The notes beneath the pieces are model-generated. The model worked only from the letters and a program-made list of their open reading frames with translations. It did not search any database and was not told the DNA's origin. Of a DNA stretch of 64,000 nucleotides, positions 46,044 to 56,398 are shown in pieces. A program made the translations under genes and the position numbers. Every line of letters begins with the position of its first letter. Positions within the stretch are counted from its first letter, which is position 1. The stretch is from Crossaster papposus (Eukaryota; Echinodermata; Asteroidea; Velatida; Solasteridae): NCBI GenBank assembly GCA_037893245.1, contig JBAIAA010000700.1:310001-374000 (forward strand). The letters run 5' to 3'.

Positions 46044-48815
46044 CTACGGGATTGCGGGCTGGCCGGCCGTGACGGCACCTTCGATTCCGCACTCGTTTTT
46101 GCCGCGCAGAATCTTGAAGAAACCTGTTGGAGCAAGTACATAACTTGAAGATAAAATTCGACATTACAGTAGCTTTAATCTAATAATTTTGTGGCAAAAC
46201 TAACTTATTTTTCTTTAAATGATCTATGAGACACTTGATAAAAAACTAAAAGACAATGTTTTGCAATGCATTTATGAAATATAAGTCTAAGGTATAGCCT
46301 CAAATTTGTTCCAATAACACTTTTTCCAACCAAAAATATAAAAACATTTTGTCCACCCTCTACTATTTCTTGTCGTTGCCCGACTATTAATTGCTTACTC
46401 CAAACCCCTCCAGGAACCCGCCCACCGATTCTTACCCTTTGCTCCCCAGTCGGTGTTCCAGGAATTGGCAACGAGCCAATAGTCGACTCCATTTTCGACT
46501 CCCCATCCCAGAATCTTCACCGCGTGTCCCCCGAGAAGTTCACCGGTTTCGTGCTTGTAAACGCCTACGGAGAAAGACAGAAGAACCACCTCGTCATTTG
46601 ATGCTTAATTATTTAGCACTTAATTTCCACAAAAGCCCGGTGCAATTATTACCCCTGTTCAACAAGCCATGTGAACAAGGTTCTGCCACAACACACAATT
46701 GAACCATAACAGGTCCCTATTTATCCTTCTTAGTGGAGAGAGGCAATTGAGGTAAGTGTCTTGCTCAAGAACACAGGCACCATATTCCGGTCACAACTTT
46801 CACAGGTTCTCATTTCAACTCGTAGATGGAGAGTGGTAATTATTGTAAATTGTCTTGCTCAAGAACACAAGCACCATGTAATCTGGTCTCTACCCTTACA
46901 GGTACCCTTTTATACTCCTGGCTGGAGAGGAGAAATTATTGTCGTGTCCTGCTCAAGAACACAAGCATATTCATTGGACCATGATGCTCACCGGATTTAT
47001 AGGAGGGAAAGTCGGCGTAGACGCTGAACGCCGCTTCGACGGGGCCAAAGGTCATCATCTCGGCTTGGATCTCAGATACATTGGTGGGGAGCGAGTAGGA
47101 GTTCTTTCCTGTTGTCCGAAGAAAAAAAAAATGACAAGACAAGACGAACTAATATTTTGAATATTTACAGATTGGTAGAATAACAAAACGTTTTCACAAT
47201 TTTCAAAATGGCCGCCTTTGCTTGTTATTCTACCGATATTTTTTCGTCAAAGTTCAAATCTGCGATGGCCCTACACTACAGCCACATATGTTTCTCAGGA
47301 CAGATTCTGACTATGTGCCAAATCTTTTGCTTGTGTCATCAAACGCACAATTCCCCCTAATATTTTCTGCCCACTAAAAAAATAATAATATTAATAATAA
47401 TATTCCATGGCCCAATAAAGGCTAAAAGAATTGAGCAATTTTTAGTACCAAATAAAAAATCAAAAAACCAAAAACCCAACCACAATTGTACCGTAATGCA
47501 AGTCGTCTTGGTATGAAGTCTCGTAGCCAGGGATGCACGTCTTTACACATGCCGGTGTGGGATCGTCTGCCGTGCAAGGTTTCAGTTTCCCAACGACGTG
47601 GTGGTCGCAAGCTGGTATCTTGTACGGCTGGCAACCCTCGGAGCTGTTGTACTGGCCACCGGTGACGATACCGGTTTTACGGAAGTACTCCCACGCTGCA
47701 CCGGGATAGCCGCCGTTACATCTGCCGAGACGACGAAGACAAAAAGAAGACCATCATTTGACTGTAGCATTTCAAGTACTGAGGTCAAAGTTCATTTAAG
47801 GTCAAGTTCTAGAATATGCCTGAATTGTAAAATTGGTCTTATTTTATATCTTGGGCCATAGATGAAATATTTAAACTTGCATGTGATGGCAATATTAAAA
47901 GTCGCATACTGAGGTCAAAGGTCATTTAAGGTCAAGTTATAAAAGTACGCGGGACTCGAGGTTCGAGAACTATCTTTCTTTTCTTACCCGTCACCGCACG
48001 TTTTGCAGCACGTGGCAAGATTCTCGGCCGATATGTGATAATTTAATCCCAGCATGATGCATAGACGATCAGTCATTGCCTCCACAGCACCAAAGGCCTG
48101 AAAGGAGAGAATTAACAACATTTTTAAATGAACAAATTCAAAAACTGTTCTCACTGCAACTCAACCGTGCCAAATGTTTAGGGGTTACTTTCGAGTGGCG
48201 GGGTATTCTGCAATTAATTTAAATTTACGAATTTGGATTTCTAGACGAAAACCTCCTAACTTACCCAGCATGACCCACAGGCCCCCTGGTCGCGAATCTC
48301 GTTCAGGCTCGGGCATCTATTCCATTTGTCGCGACAGTCAAAGCTGTCTGGAATGCCCGCCCCGCCAAGAAGATATTGCGTCCGCGACGGAAGTTGGAAT
48401 TCCTCTGGGGTGGGCGTAAGAACTCCCATGCGTCTCTTCACATTCTGTCGGGAGTAGCCGGCAAAGTTGGGCCCAGCCTTGATAAAGAGAAAAGAAGATA
48501 AACAACATTATTTCGCAGGAAGAATGCAAGAAACATACAACTTCATTACAAGTGTAAACAAGAAATTAGATGTACTTGGCTTAAAAGACAAAACGTTATA
48601 TTTTTAATCAGCCAATTTTTTTGTATTTGTTTAAAAGTGTGGACGAACATCGGTAATTTTAAATCAACACTTTAAACACTTGCCTTCCACGTCGTTTTGA
48701 TTGAGTTGACGTATTGTGCCTCGATTATGAAGGGGTCAAGGTCCACAGGGCCGGTTTTAACAACCGCGGCATGACAGAAAGCCACAAGGCAAGCCAGGAG
48801 CACAAAACACTGCAT
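46044..48815 (-). CDS. CTSB: Cathepsin B (papain-family lysosomal cysteine protease), complete
   Basis: Coding exons in order: 48815-48684, 48477-48265, 48097-47988, 47721-47492, 47108-46992, 46564-46436, 46123-46044. They total 1011 nt, giving 336 aa (human 339), with all phases in agreement. Residues 1-16 ([16 protein letters not shown]) form a signal peptide, followed by the C1 propeptide (about 22-80: [19 protein letters not shown]). The mature enzyme starts near Ile86-Pro-Asp. The catalytic triad is Cys114 in QGACGSCW, His281 in [11 protein letters not shown] and Asn301 in NSWNTDWG. The occluding-loop dihistidine His192-His193 (CDHHVVG), which gives cathepsin B its peptidyl-dipeptidase activity, is present. 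Intron 1 of the coding region uses a GC donor. A non-coding 5' exon ends at 49212. Lysosomal proteolysis is the expected role. Confidence 0.97.
46720..46985. repeat. Three degenerate tandem copies of an about 90-bp repeat in a cathepsin B intron
   Basis: Each copy has GGAGAG, an AATTATTGT-like word and CTTGCTCAAGAACACA (about 46761, 46853, 46950). They fill the intron between coding exons 5 and 6. Confidence 0.7.
47778..47932. promoter_or_regulatory. Duplicated DR1 nuclear-receptor-type motifs in a cathepsin B intron
   Basis: Two copies of ACTGAGGTCAAAG(G/T)TCATTTAAGGTCAAG lie about 130 bp apart (about 47778 and 47909). The second contains AGGTCAAAGGTCA, an exact direct repeat of AGGTCA spaced by one base (DR1), plus a third half-site AGGTCA. 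DR1 is the known binding geometry for RXR heterodimers, HNF4 and COUP-TF. Function here is inference; the motif could also be part of a dispersed repeat. Confidence 0.45.
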
Positions 48816-49211
48816 TCTGAAACAAAAACAAATCTTCATACGTTAAGATATAATAAGAAAATAATAAGAAAATAGGAAAGTAATTTTCTGACAAACTTTG
48901 GGTATGTGACTGTGTGTAGATAATTAATACTTTTAATAGTTAATTAATCGGAATTTGTCAACTTAATGTATTAAAAAAAAAAACTTTAATTAACTTGGTA
49001 TTTTCCGAGATGTTTGTATTGTTGGCATGGAGGTTTCCTACCTCTATGGTAATTGTAATAAGACATACATGTAGATAGAGAAAATAAGTGCGCCACGTGT
49101 CGCCAGCCTTTGCGAAAAGAAATTACTTTAGTTTTGTGAATCAAGTACCTTTCACTGCAGCTCAAACTTGTCAAAGGCAACGATATAATCAATTCATCTA
49201 AGAAGACTCAC

Positions 49212-49320
49212 CTCAGTGTCATAAACTGGAAAATTCTTCAAGGAAAATTGGTGATTAGTGCTTGAACTTGGCTAGCTAACGCGAAATGTCGACTGCTGCG
49301 CAATGCTCAGATCCGCAACT
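49212..49320 (-). other. CTSB: Probable non-coding first exon of cathepsin B
   Basis: On the minus strand ACACTGAG is followed by the strong donor GTGAGT (49211-49206). The next coding exon has its acceptor TTTGTTTCAG one base before the initiator ATG (48815), so an upstream 5' UTR exon is required. The transcription start is not identifiable; the upper bound is approximate. Confidence 0.6.
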
Positions 49321-49985
49321 TGTACAAGTGCGTACGCGTAGTGTGTGTCGTTTCTTGTCATGTGATGTTGACAAAAAAATCACATGATCACACGCTTCCC
49401 ATGCCGCTCCGACGGCTGTTACCTGTTATGCGTATTATATATTGTATTACCCATGCCGATGGCCGTTACCTGTTATGCTCATTATACATATTAAAAAGTA
49501 TTTAACTTTATTGGAGGTTTTTTTAAGGCAGTTTGGGGCATTCTGTTTTTCCGTTAACCCTTTTTTTTTTCTTCAAATCTGAAGTTATTTTTAAACAGTC
49601 GTCAAGACAATAGAAACAAATGCACAAGTAGGTAAACAACATTGTTTTTATTTACACAAAGCTGCTCAATTTTTTTACAATTCCTTTGATTCTAATCATG
49701 ATTCTTCAAAGCCATTTTAGATATTTATCAAGGAATTGAGATTATATATAACCCTGAAAAAACCTCAAAAAACACAGATTTGATGTGTCAGTAAATGGCA
49801 GTAAACTTCCTCTAAATGTTATGTTTTCAATAAACACATTTTAGGTTCACAATTTGACAGAAATCCATAACTAAATTGTCTTTCTAAAATGACATCATAG
49901 TAGCATTGTCATTAGCTGCCAAGAAAAGCACAGAATTTGTGTAATGTTTATAAAAGTGCACTTTTAATAAAACTAACCAAAAAAA
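49321..49985. other. Intergenic DNA upstream of cathepsin B
   Basis: Contains a roughly 55-bp direct repeat (CCATGCCG...GTTACCTGTTATGC at about 49398 and 49451). Otherwise nothing recognised. Confidence 0.4.
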
Positions 49986-50300
49986 AAGACGTCAAATAGT
50001 TTTCCTGTATTTATCAAAAGTGAAAAGTTTCACAAAATGTATTCCTAAGAAAAAAAACCAAACTTTCAGGGGACCTTTAAGTTTAACCCTTCCCAAATCT
50101 ATCAAAATCTATCCCCCTATTTTGGTCATGCAGTTTGGCCTTGACTCGTCAAATAGTTTTCCTGTATTTATCAAAAGTGAAAAGTTTCACAAAATGTATT
50201 CCTAAGAAAAAAACCCAAAACTTTCAGTAGACCTTTAACCCTTCCCAAATCTATCAAAATCTATCCCCCTATTTTGGTCATGCAGTTTGGCCTTGACTCT
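49985..50300. repeat. Two-copy tandem duplication, about 150 bp unit
   Basis: GTCAAATAGTTTTCCTGTAT occurs at about 49991 and 50145, and TTTTGGTCATGCAGTTTGGC at about 50117 and 50272. The copies are nearly identical; the first has a few extra bases (GGGG...AAGTTT). Confidence 0.9.
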
Positions 50301-51094
50301 GATGAACTGCTGGGGGACTCTGATTGTTGTTGTCTATCATGCAGCACTGCTGTTGTCATATAATCCATGTGTACTAAGTCCACCAACATGCACAAGTGGT
50401 TGTTCCATTAAAGCATGTACCAAGAAGCACAGCGAGTGATGGATTTTGATAGACATGGTCCTCTCCTTAAAAGTAACTAAGTTCATGTAAGACCACATGC
50501 ATCTAAACACAATGCAGCCTAATAAATATAAAAATAATAAATAAAACTAAAATAATGGCCTATTTTTAGTACTCTCCCTCCAGAAAACTAGTTTGGATGG
50601 ACGCGGAATCTTTCTAGATAAAAAATGACACCAAGATCACTCGATTCGGTTGAGTAGTTTTCATTCTGGAGACCTTTTTCTGTAACAATGTCGGGGGCTC
50701 AGTTGGAAAGATGATCAACAGAAACGCCATCTTTTTTTCTGGTTGGTAGGCACTAGAAATAGGCTGTTCCGTTTTGTGTTTACTACCCTGTAAATGTACA
50801 GTCATTGCCTAAACTTTTTCCTAATATACTCCACTGGCATTTTAAAAATAAAAGTACATGTTGAATTATGAATACACGATTAGTTTTTCCCTAAAAACAT
50901 AAGGTTTTGTCACATAACAAAAACGCAACCGCTATCATATTGAATTGATCCTGAAATCTACAAATGGAAAAAAAAAAATTGCAAACCTAACATGTCAGTC
51001 TAATTTTAAATATAATTCACATTTTACAGTACAAAACTACATATTAATTGATTCTGGATAAGAAATTTCATTAACCCTTGCTCTATGAGAGTTG
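50301..51094. other. Intergenic DNA, nothing recognised
   Basis: No supported exon between the tandem duplication and the peflin 3' end. Confidence 0.4.
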
Positions 51095-51100
51095 TTTATT
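51095..51100 (-). terminator. PEF1: Candidate polyadenylation signal of peflin
   Basis: Minus-strand AATAAA about 350 nt after the peflin stop codon, with no competing AATAAA seen between them. Confidence 0.4.
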
Positions 51101-51452
51101 GCAAGTCAGTGGTACATGTCAATGCACTCCAGCTGCAGAGCATTGGAGGATTCCTAATTATCAGACAACTGATTTTCAAAACTTCTACTCAATGCATTGG
51201 GGCACACTGTTTAGCAGTAAAGGTAATAACTTGGCATGTGGCTTTGCTTATCAGTGTAATATACAGTGGGCTTATAGCATGACCAAGTTGACCTCTAGTT
51301 TCATTTGGCATTCCTCAGAGTGCATTGGAGGGCCATGCAATAAACATAGTTTCTGTGGGTTTTTTTGTTGGTGTTTTTTTTTTTTGGGGGGGGGCAATAT
51401 TGAAGTGCATTGGAGCGTAAACAAGAGCAAGGGTTAAACAATGAACAAAGGG

Positions 51453-54213
51453 TTACGGTTTGTATAACATTCCAAGGTTCATAAAGTCTTCGTAATTCAT
51501 CTGGATCTTGCCGTTGAGGTTGGTGTCCCGTTGCTTGAAGGCATCCGTCAGCGAGCGCAGCAGAACGCAGATCTGAATGAAGTCGTCAAACTTGACCGAG
51601 CGCCGGGAGAGCCTGTCGTACCGGACGATGACCGACTGGACGAAGTTCACGCTGACTCGAAAACCCATCTCGTTTAACGCTGCACACAAATATAAGATGA
51701 GGAATGTGAATTAACACGGGATTCGAACCTGTGTCACCTTGAACACTGCGCCGGTGATAACAACATCTCAGCGTTTGACCAAACAGGAGATTCAACAAAG
51801 ACTACTGACTACAGTTGGATTCGAACCTTCAACCTCAAATGCACGGCATCGGTAATCTGCCAAGCCCTGCGTCGGTTTTTAGATCAAACAAATCACAGGT
51901 GGTTGGACAAAGACAACTGACAGTGACAGAGGCTGGGCTCTAACCCACAATACTCCACTTGTTTTTAACTAGATCATGCCGGGATTATTTTGACATTAAA
52001 CGGGCCCAGGTGCGGGATTGTTTTTCCTGAACCTTGATCCGACACGGGTCCAGGCCAGCATCTGTGGGTATAGCACACCCTGATATTTATGGCCTCGCTC
52101 GCTGCGAGCCGATTGAAGACAGACATTGCCAGGCCTTGCTCGTGACGTGTATACACGTCATCCGATGCGAACTGGTTGAAGAGGATTTTTAAGAATTTGG
52201 GATGGTTAGGATTATTTATGCCTTACCTTGGCAACAAAATTTGATCTAGACACCTTCGGACAACATTTGTTTAAGACCAGCCTTACTTGAAATTTCGAAT
52301 TGTTTTAGGTAGAATTTTGGTCTGCCGTTTTACCTGTCGTCAACTCTCCGGCATCGATATTTCCCGATCTGTCCCTGTCGTAGCGCGCAAACACCCCCCT
52401 CCACTGTTTGATATACGTCCACAGTGCACCAAACTCTTGCAGGTTGATCGTGCCGTTATTATCTTTGTCAAACATTCCTAGAAAAGAAGAAGAAAATAGG
52501 GGCAATTCATGGTGGGGTTTGTTCCCTTTTTTGTTTACACTTTTTGTTTTGAAAAGAGAATTTCTTTCGATCAAACGAAACAAGGCCTGAGTTTCTATAC
52601 CTATCATTAATCTACACGTCTCGCCGTTGAAGTGGGACCAGTTGTTATTGGTTAGCGCTTGCTGAAGCTCGTTGGCCGAGATGCTGCCAGTTTTATCCTG
52701 GTCGACAGCTAGAAACCACTGGTAGAGCTCTGGGTCAATGCCTGGTGGTGGGCCTCCTGCTGGCGCACCAAAACCTGCCCCCCCCCCAAAAAAAAAAAAA
52801 AAATACCAAGAAAAAGTAATATGCAAGGTATTCTCAACAAACTCTTGGTGAATTGGAATGACTAGGAATGACTAGGAATTGGCACAAAATGAAGAAACTG
52901 TGAGCTTTACAATACTGTTTGCAGTTTTTTATGCCATACAAGCGAAGCAAAGAAACAGAAAAAATATAGAAAATCGGCCGATTCTAAGAAATGTTGCAGT
53001 AAATCAAGCTTGGAGTTGGAGGGTACTTATGTCTGGAACCCAGGATCTTACCTGGTTGGCTGTAGCCACCCTGAGGTGCCCCGTACCCTTGCTGACCTTG
53101 GGGTGAGGCACCGTACCCTTGCTGGCCTTGGGGTGGGGCACCGTACCCAGGTTGACTTGGGGTCGGGGCACCGTACCCAGGTTGGCTGGGAGGTGGGGCA
53201 CCATAACCTTGCTGCCCCGTCGGTTGGGCCCCGTAGCCCGCTTGTCCTCCGCTGGGAGCCCTATATTGCGTTGCTGGAGGAGCACCAAACCCACCCGGGG
53301 CTCCGTAACTAGGTTGTCCCCCAGGGGGCGCGTATCCTGGCTGTCCCGGTGCCGGGGGTCTGTACTGGGAAGGGGTAGGAGCTCTGTAGCCCTGTTGCCC
53401 TGGAGGTGGGGCTCCGTAACCTGGTTGCTGACCCTGACGTCCGACAAAATAAAAATGAATTTAAATCATTTTTATACCATTTTAACACCATTATTTGTAT
53501 TGGTGTCGCATTTAAGTTTGTGTTGAATACCGAGTGATATGATAGAAACCAGTGCAGATTAAGAATGACGTGACAACGATCACGTGCGTGGCAACAATCA
53601 CAACCATAACCCCGAACTTTCTCATGCTCCAAAGCAGCTTTGCAGGTACGATCCAAAACAAATGATGTGTAAAATCTTTTAGTTTTAGCACACACATCTG
53701 GGATAAATTGGCATGTGCCACTGCCCTTAGTTATTTATAGAGGGAGGGTTAATAATCAATAGCAAATGTCCTTGAATGAAAATCAAAATAAATGCACGAA
53801 AGAAAACGAAAACACCCGTTTAAAAGCCTTATTATAATGTATTCCAATTTGACTTGTTGTACAGCCGGCTACACACTCTCTAAATTGTGTAAATTTTTGT
53901 AGATTGGCCTACTCATTTTGAAAAAATGTATGTAAAAATATATGTGGACAGACTTGTTATTCTGTCAAAAATAAGACCTACACATGATGTACTAATAGCC
54001 TTGCCATAACGTTACTGGTCAAGGTAATTTACAGTTCATCTCCAACCAATCATTCGAGTTTTTGCCATTTTCCTTTACAAATACTAAACAGCAAAGCACG
54101 ATAATTATAAATCATAATTGTCAACACAAACTGGTACATAAATTAATATTAAAAGTCAGAAATGCCCCCATTTTGACTAATAATTTTAACGTTAAACGGC
54201 TTACATACGACAT
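51453..54213 (-). CDS. PEF1: Peflin (penta-EF-hand protein), complete
   Basis: Coding exons: 54213-54205 (MSY only), 53433-53052, 52774-52601, 52477-52334, 51679-51453. They total 936 nt, giving 311 aa (human peflin 284), with phases in agreement. Residues 4-130 are Gly/Pro/Gln/Tyr-rich repeats of the type [10 protein letters not shown], the typical peflin N-terminus. The penta-EF-hand domain follows: EF1 loop [12 protein letters not shown] (155-166), EF2 [12 protein letters not shown] (192-203), EF3 [12 protein letters not shown] (222-233). EF4 and EF5 are degenerate ([24 protein letters not shown]), as is usual for dimerisation hands. Peflin is known to pair with ALG-2 at COPII/ER exit sites and to act with CUL3-KLHL12. 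The three-codon first exon is inferred from MSY|GTAAGC joining GQQPGYGAP in frame. The acceptor of exon 3 has an unusual G-run before CAG. Confidence 0.93.
51715..51880. repeat. tRNA B-box-like motifs in peflin intron
   Basis: Two minus-strand GGTTCGAATC motifs (51719-51729 and 51817-51827) about 100 bp apart suggest SINE-type remnants. A boxes are not convincing. Confidence 0.35.
51965..52179. mobile_element. CCAGTTCGCGCC-family MITE in peflin intron (older copy)
   Basis: TTAACTAGATCATGCCGGGA at the left and GATGCGAACTGGTTGA at the right correspond to the ends of 38562-38774. Internal GGGATTATTTTGAC and CGTCATCCGATG also match. Both TIRs have diverged, so this copy is older. Confidence 0.7.
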
Positions 54214-54412
54214 CTTGACTTTTTACTTTTTTTCAGAAACGAAGGTGACGTCTGGTTTCTTGTTCATTTAATGGGGTTAAAAACTGATGCGCTGAATTAT
54301 ACACTGGCACCAGACTACAACCGCTTTGACAAAAGAGCAAAAGAGGGCGTTGTTTTATAACGTCAGAAAAAGTTTTTGCCGCCTAAATCGATAATCCGGC
54401 TAGTTTGGAGTG

Positions 54413-54651
54413 CGCGCAAGAGCTGTACAGAAAAGTCACCAAAATGACGAATTCGACTTGATTTGGGACGCTGGCACAGAAAGTGAATTGGCCCGAGACG
54501 TGTAGTGGGCGTTTAGCGATATCTACAAAACCCGACGGAGCAGACAAAACTGTGAAAGAAGGGCTACAACTACAAGAATTGGCGAAGAAATGGAGCTGCC
54601 TGAGACTGAGAGTTGGGCCTGCACTGCACGTTCGCAAAAGCATGTTTAGTT
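54413..54651 (+). other. Possible first exon of a divergent plus-strand transcript
   Basis: Higher-GC sequence 200-440 bp from the peflin start, ending in a strong donor (TTTAGTTTG|GTAAGT, 54652). Short frames (MELPETESWACTARS...) do not stay open to the donor in every frame, and no downstream exon was recognised. The 54214-54412 interval could be a bidirectional promoter. Speculative. Confidence 0.25.
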
Positions 54652-54967
54652 TGGTAAGTCTTATTTCACGTTATGACCTTATTCTTGAACCGAAGAAGGC
54701 GCTGTAACTACAATATTTTTGAGGGTGTAATCCGTAGTGAACGTTTCCATAGTTACTGGCTACTTTCCAATATTATATTGTAATGTTTGATTAATGTAAA
54801 GTTAGGGCTGCCCGGCCTACGTCGCACATTATTTACATAAACTGGTGCGCTTTCTAATGTGAGGACGAGTTTCTCTCGCCAACTCGTCCCCACCTGACTT
54901 CCATTCATTGGAACGCGCACATGTAAATATAGTGTGACGTCATTAGGTCTTTGCTTGGGTCTATAAA

Positions 54968-55213
54968 CAGGGGCCAATTTCACGGAGCTGCTAAGCACAA
55001 CAATTTGCTTAGCATGCAAATTTGTCCTTGGTAAAAACAAGGTTACAGACCAAATTTTCATGTGATCTTTATTGTTTTTGATTGATAATCAGCTGTTTTT
55101 TTGCTTAGCATGAAAAACATGTAGAGTTTTAGCTGATAACTTGTTTTTAATGAGCAAGACTTTTTGTGCTAAGCAAATTGTTGTGCTTAGCAGCTCCGTG
55201 AAATTGGCCCCTG
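54968..55213. mobile_element. MITE with 45-bp inverted repeats (CAGGGGCCAATTTCACGG)
   Basis: The ends CAGGGGCCAATTTCACGG and CCGTGAAATTGGCCCCTG are perfect complements, and pairing continues through AGCTGCTAAGCACAACAATT/AATTGTTGTGCTTAGCAGCT. Total 246 bp. I recall similar GGGGCCAATTTC-ended elements from echinoderm and other marine deuterostome genomes, which weakly supports the taxonomic guess. No unambiguous target duplication. Confidence 0.85.
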
Positions 55214-56285
55214 ATGCTACCAGTGCTAGCTTGTTGGTACCGTACACGTACCGTAGACATCTAAATAATAGATTTTATTTTAGATGTCTATGACATGTAC
55301 ATACATGTACCATGGCATCCTAACAGCGCCCTCATTCGTTCAACAGAAAGGCCAATTCTTTTGTATGGTAGACATAATAAAAGGGTGCGATTTGAAGCAG
55401 GTAAATTTTTCGTATTCATGGCTTAAGCCTTTTAATAGGCCTACATGCCGTTTCTTTTATTCAGAATTTGATAGCAAACTTGCACATGTATATCAAACTT
55501 ACAAAAAAAATTGTTAAAATAATTGGCCATGTTTACTCAAATATTCCAGTCCGCTATACACTATTCTAAATCTGTCACTGCATGGTGACTAAAGCCTGCA
55601 AGCTGCTGCCCTAAAACTGTGGAACAATTAATACTTATCTTATACATTTAGTATCCACCACTCTAGCTCACTGGCAGCTTTATGATAAAATATATACATG
55701 TACTAATTTTGTTTTGCTAGTTGTTTTATTATGTAGAGCGCTGTGATACTTTATGAATAGTTGGAGATCTCTGTATTATTATCATTATACTTATGTCTAG
55801 GTTGCATGGTGTAGCAATTACAAGTGAAATCTGGTGTCTCTGTTAGATTTTCCATGTAAATGTAACATGCAAAATAACACATCTGCGTACACCATTTGTG
55901 TTTTTTCCGAACTGCATGTGTTGAGCAACACAAACATTTAGACCCAATTTTTTTTACAGAAAGACAATAGATAGAAAGACTTTAGGAAACCCATGGTTGG
56001 CTTACAAGCAAACTTGGCTTTGATACAAACAAATAAACAAATTAACGACTTCAATTCCCAACACCAAATACAGTTTTATTTATAGATTTAAAAATAAAAT
56101 CACAAAAATACACAAATCTATTGTGTAGAAATATACTGCATGTATCTTCTGCTTCAGATGTTACTACTAGTTGACAATGATATCACAAATAAGCTACTTT
56201 ATACTAATAGTGTTGTCCTAATAAAAAAATATACACTACCAATAATAAGCCTATATAATAATTGATACCATACCGTAATCACCTC
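55214..56285. other. AT-rich intergenic DNA between peflin and SLC18B1
   Basis: No supported exon. The interval contains a possible SLC18B1 3' end and simple AT-rich sequence. Confidence 0.4.
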
Positions 56286-56291
56286 TTTATT
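56286..56291 (-). terminator. SLC18B1: Candidate polyadenylation signal of SLC18B1
   Basis: Minus-strand AATAAA about 110 nt after the TGA. Confidence 0.45.
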
Positions 56292-56398
56292 TCATTGAGC
56301 TCACAACATTCGTTTCTTAAAAAACACCGTGCAGCTGAAGCAATATTGAAACTGCGTCTTCTCCTGCCTGCTGTTTATGCAACAAAAGGCAACTCGAA

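Noticed and set aside
53010-53526. Plus-strand open frames of 100-135 residues
   Set aside because: Antisense shadow of the repetitive peflin N-terminal exon.
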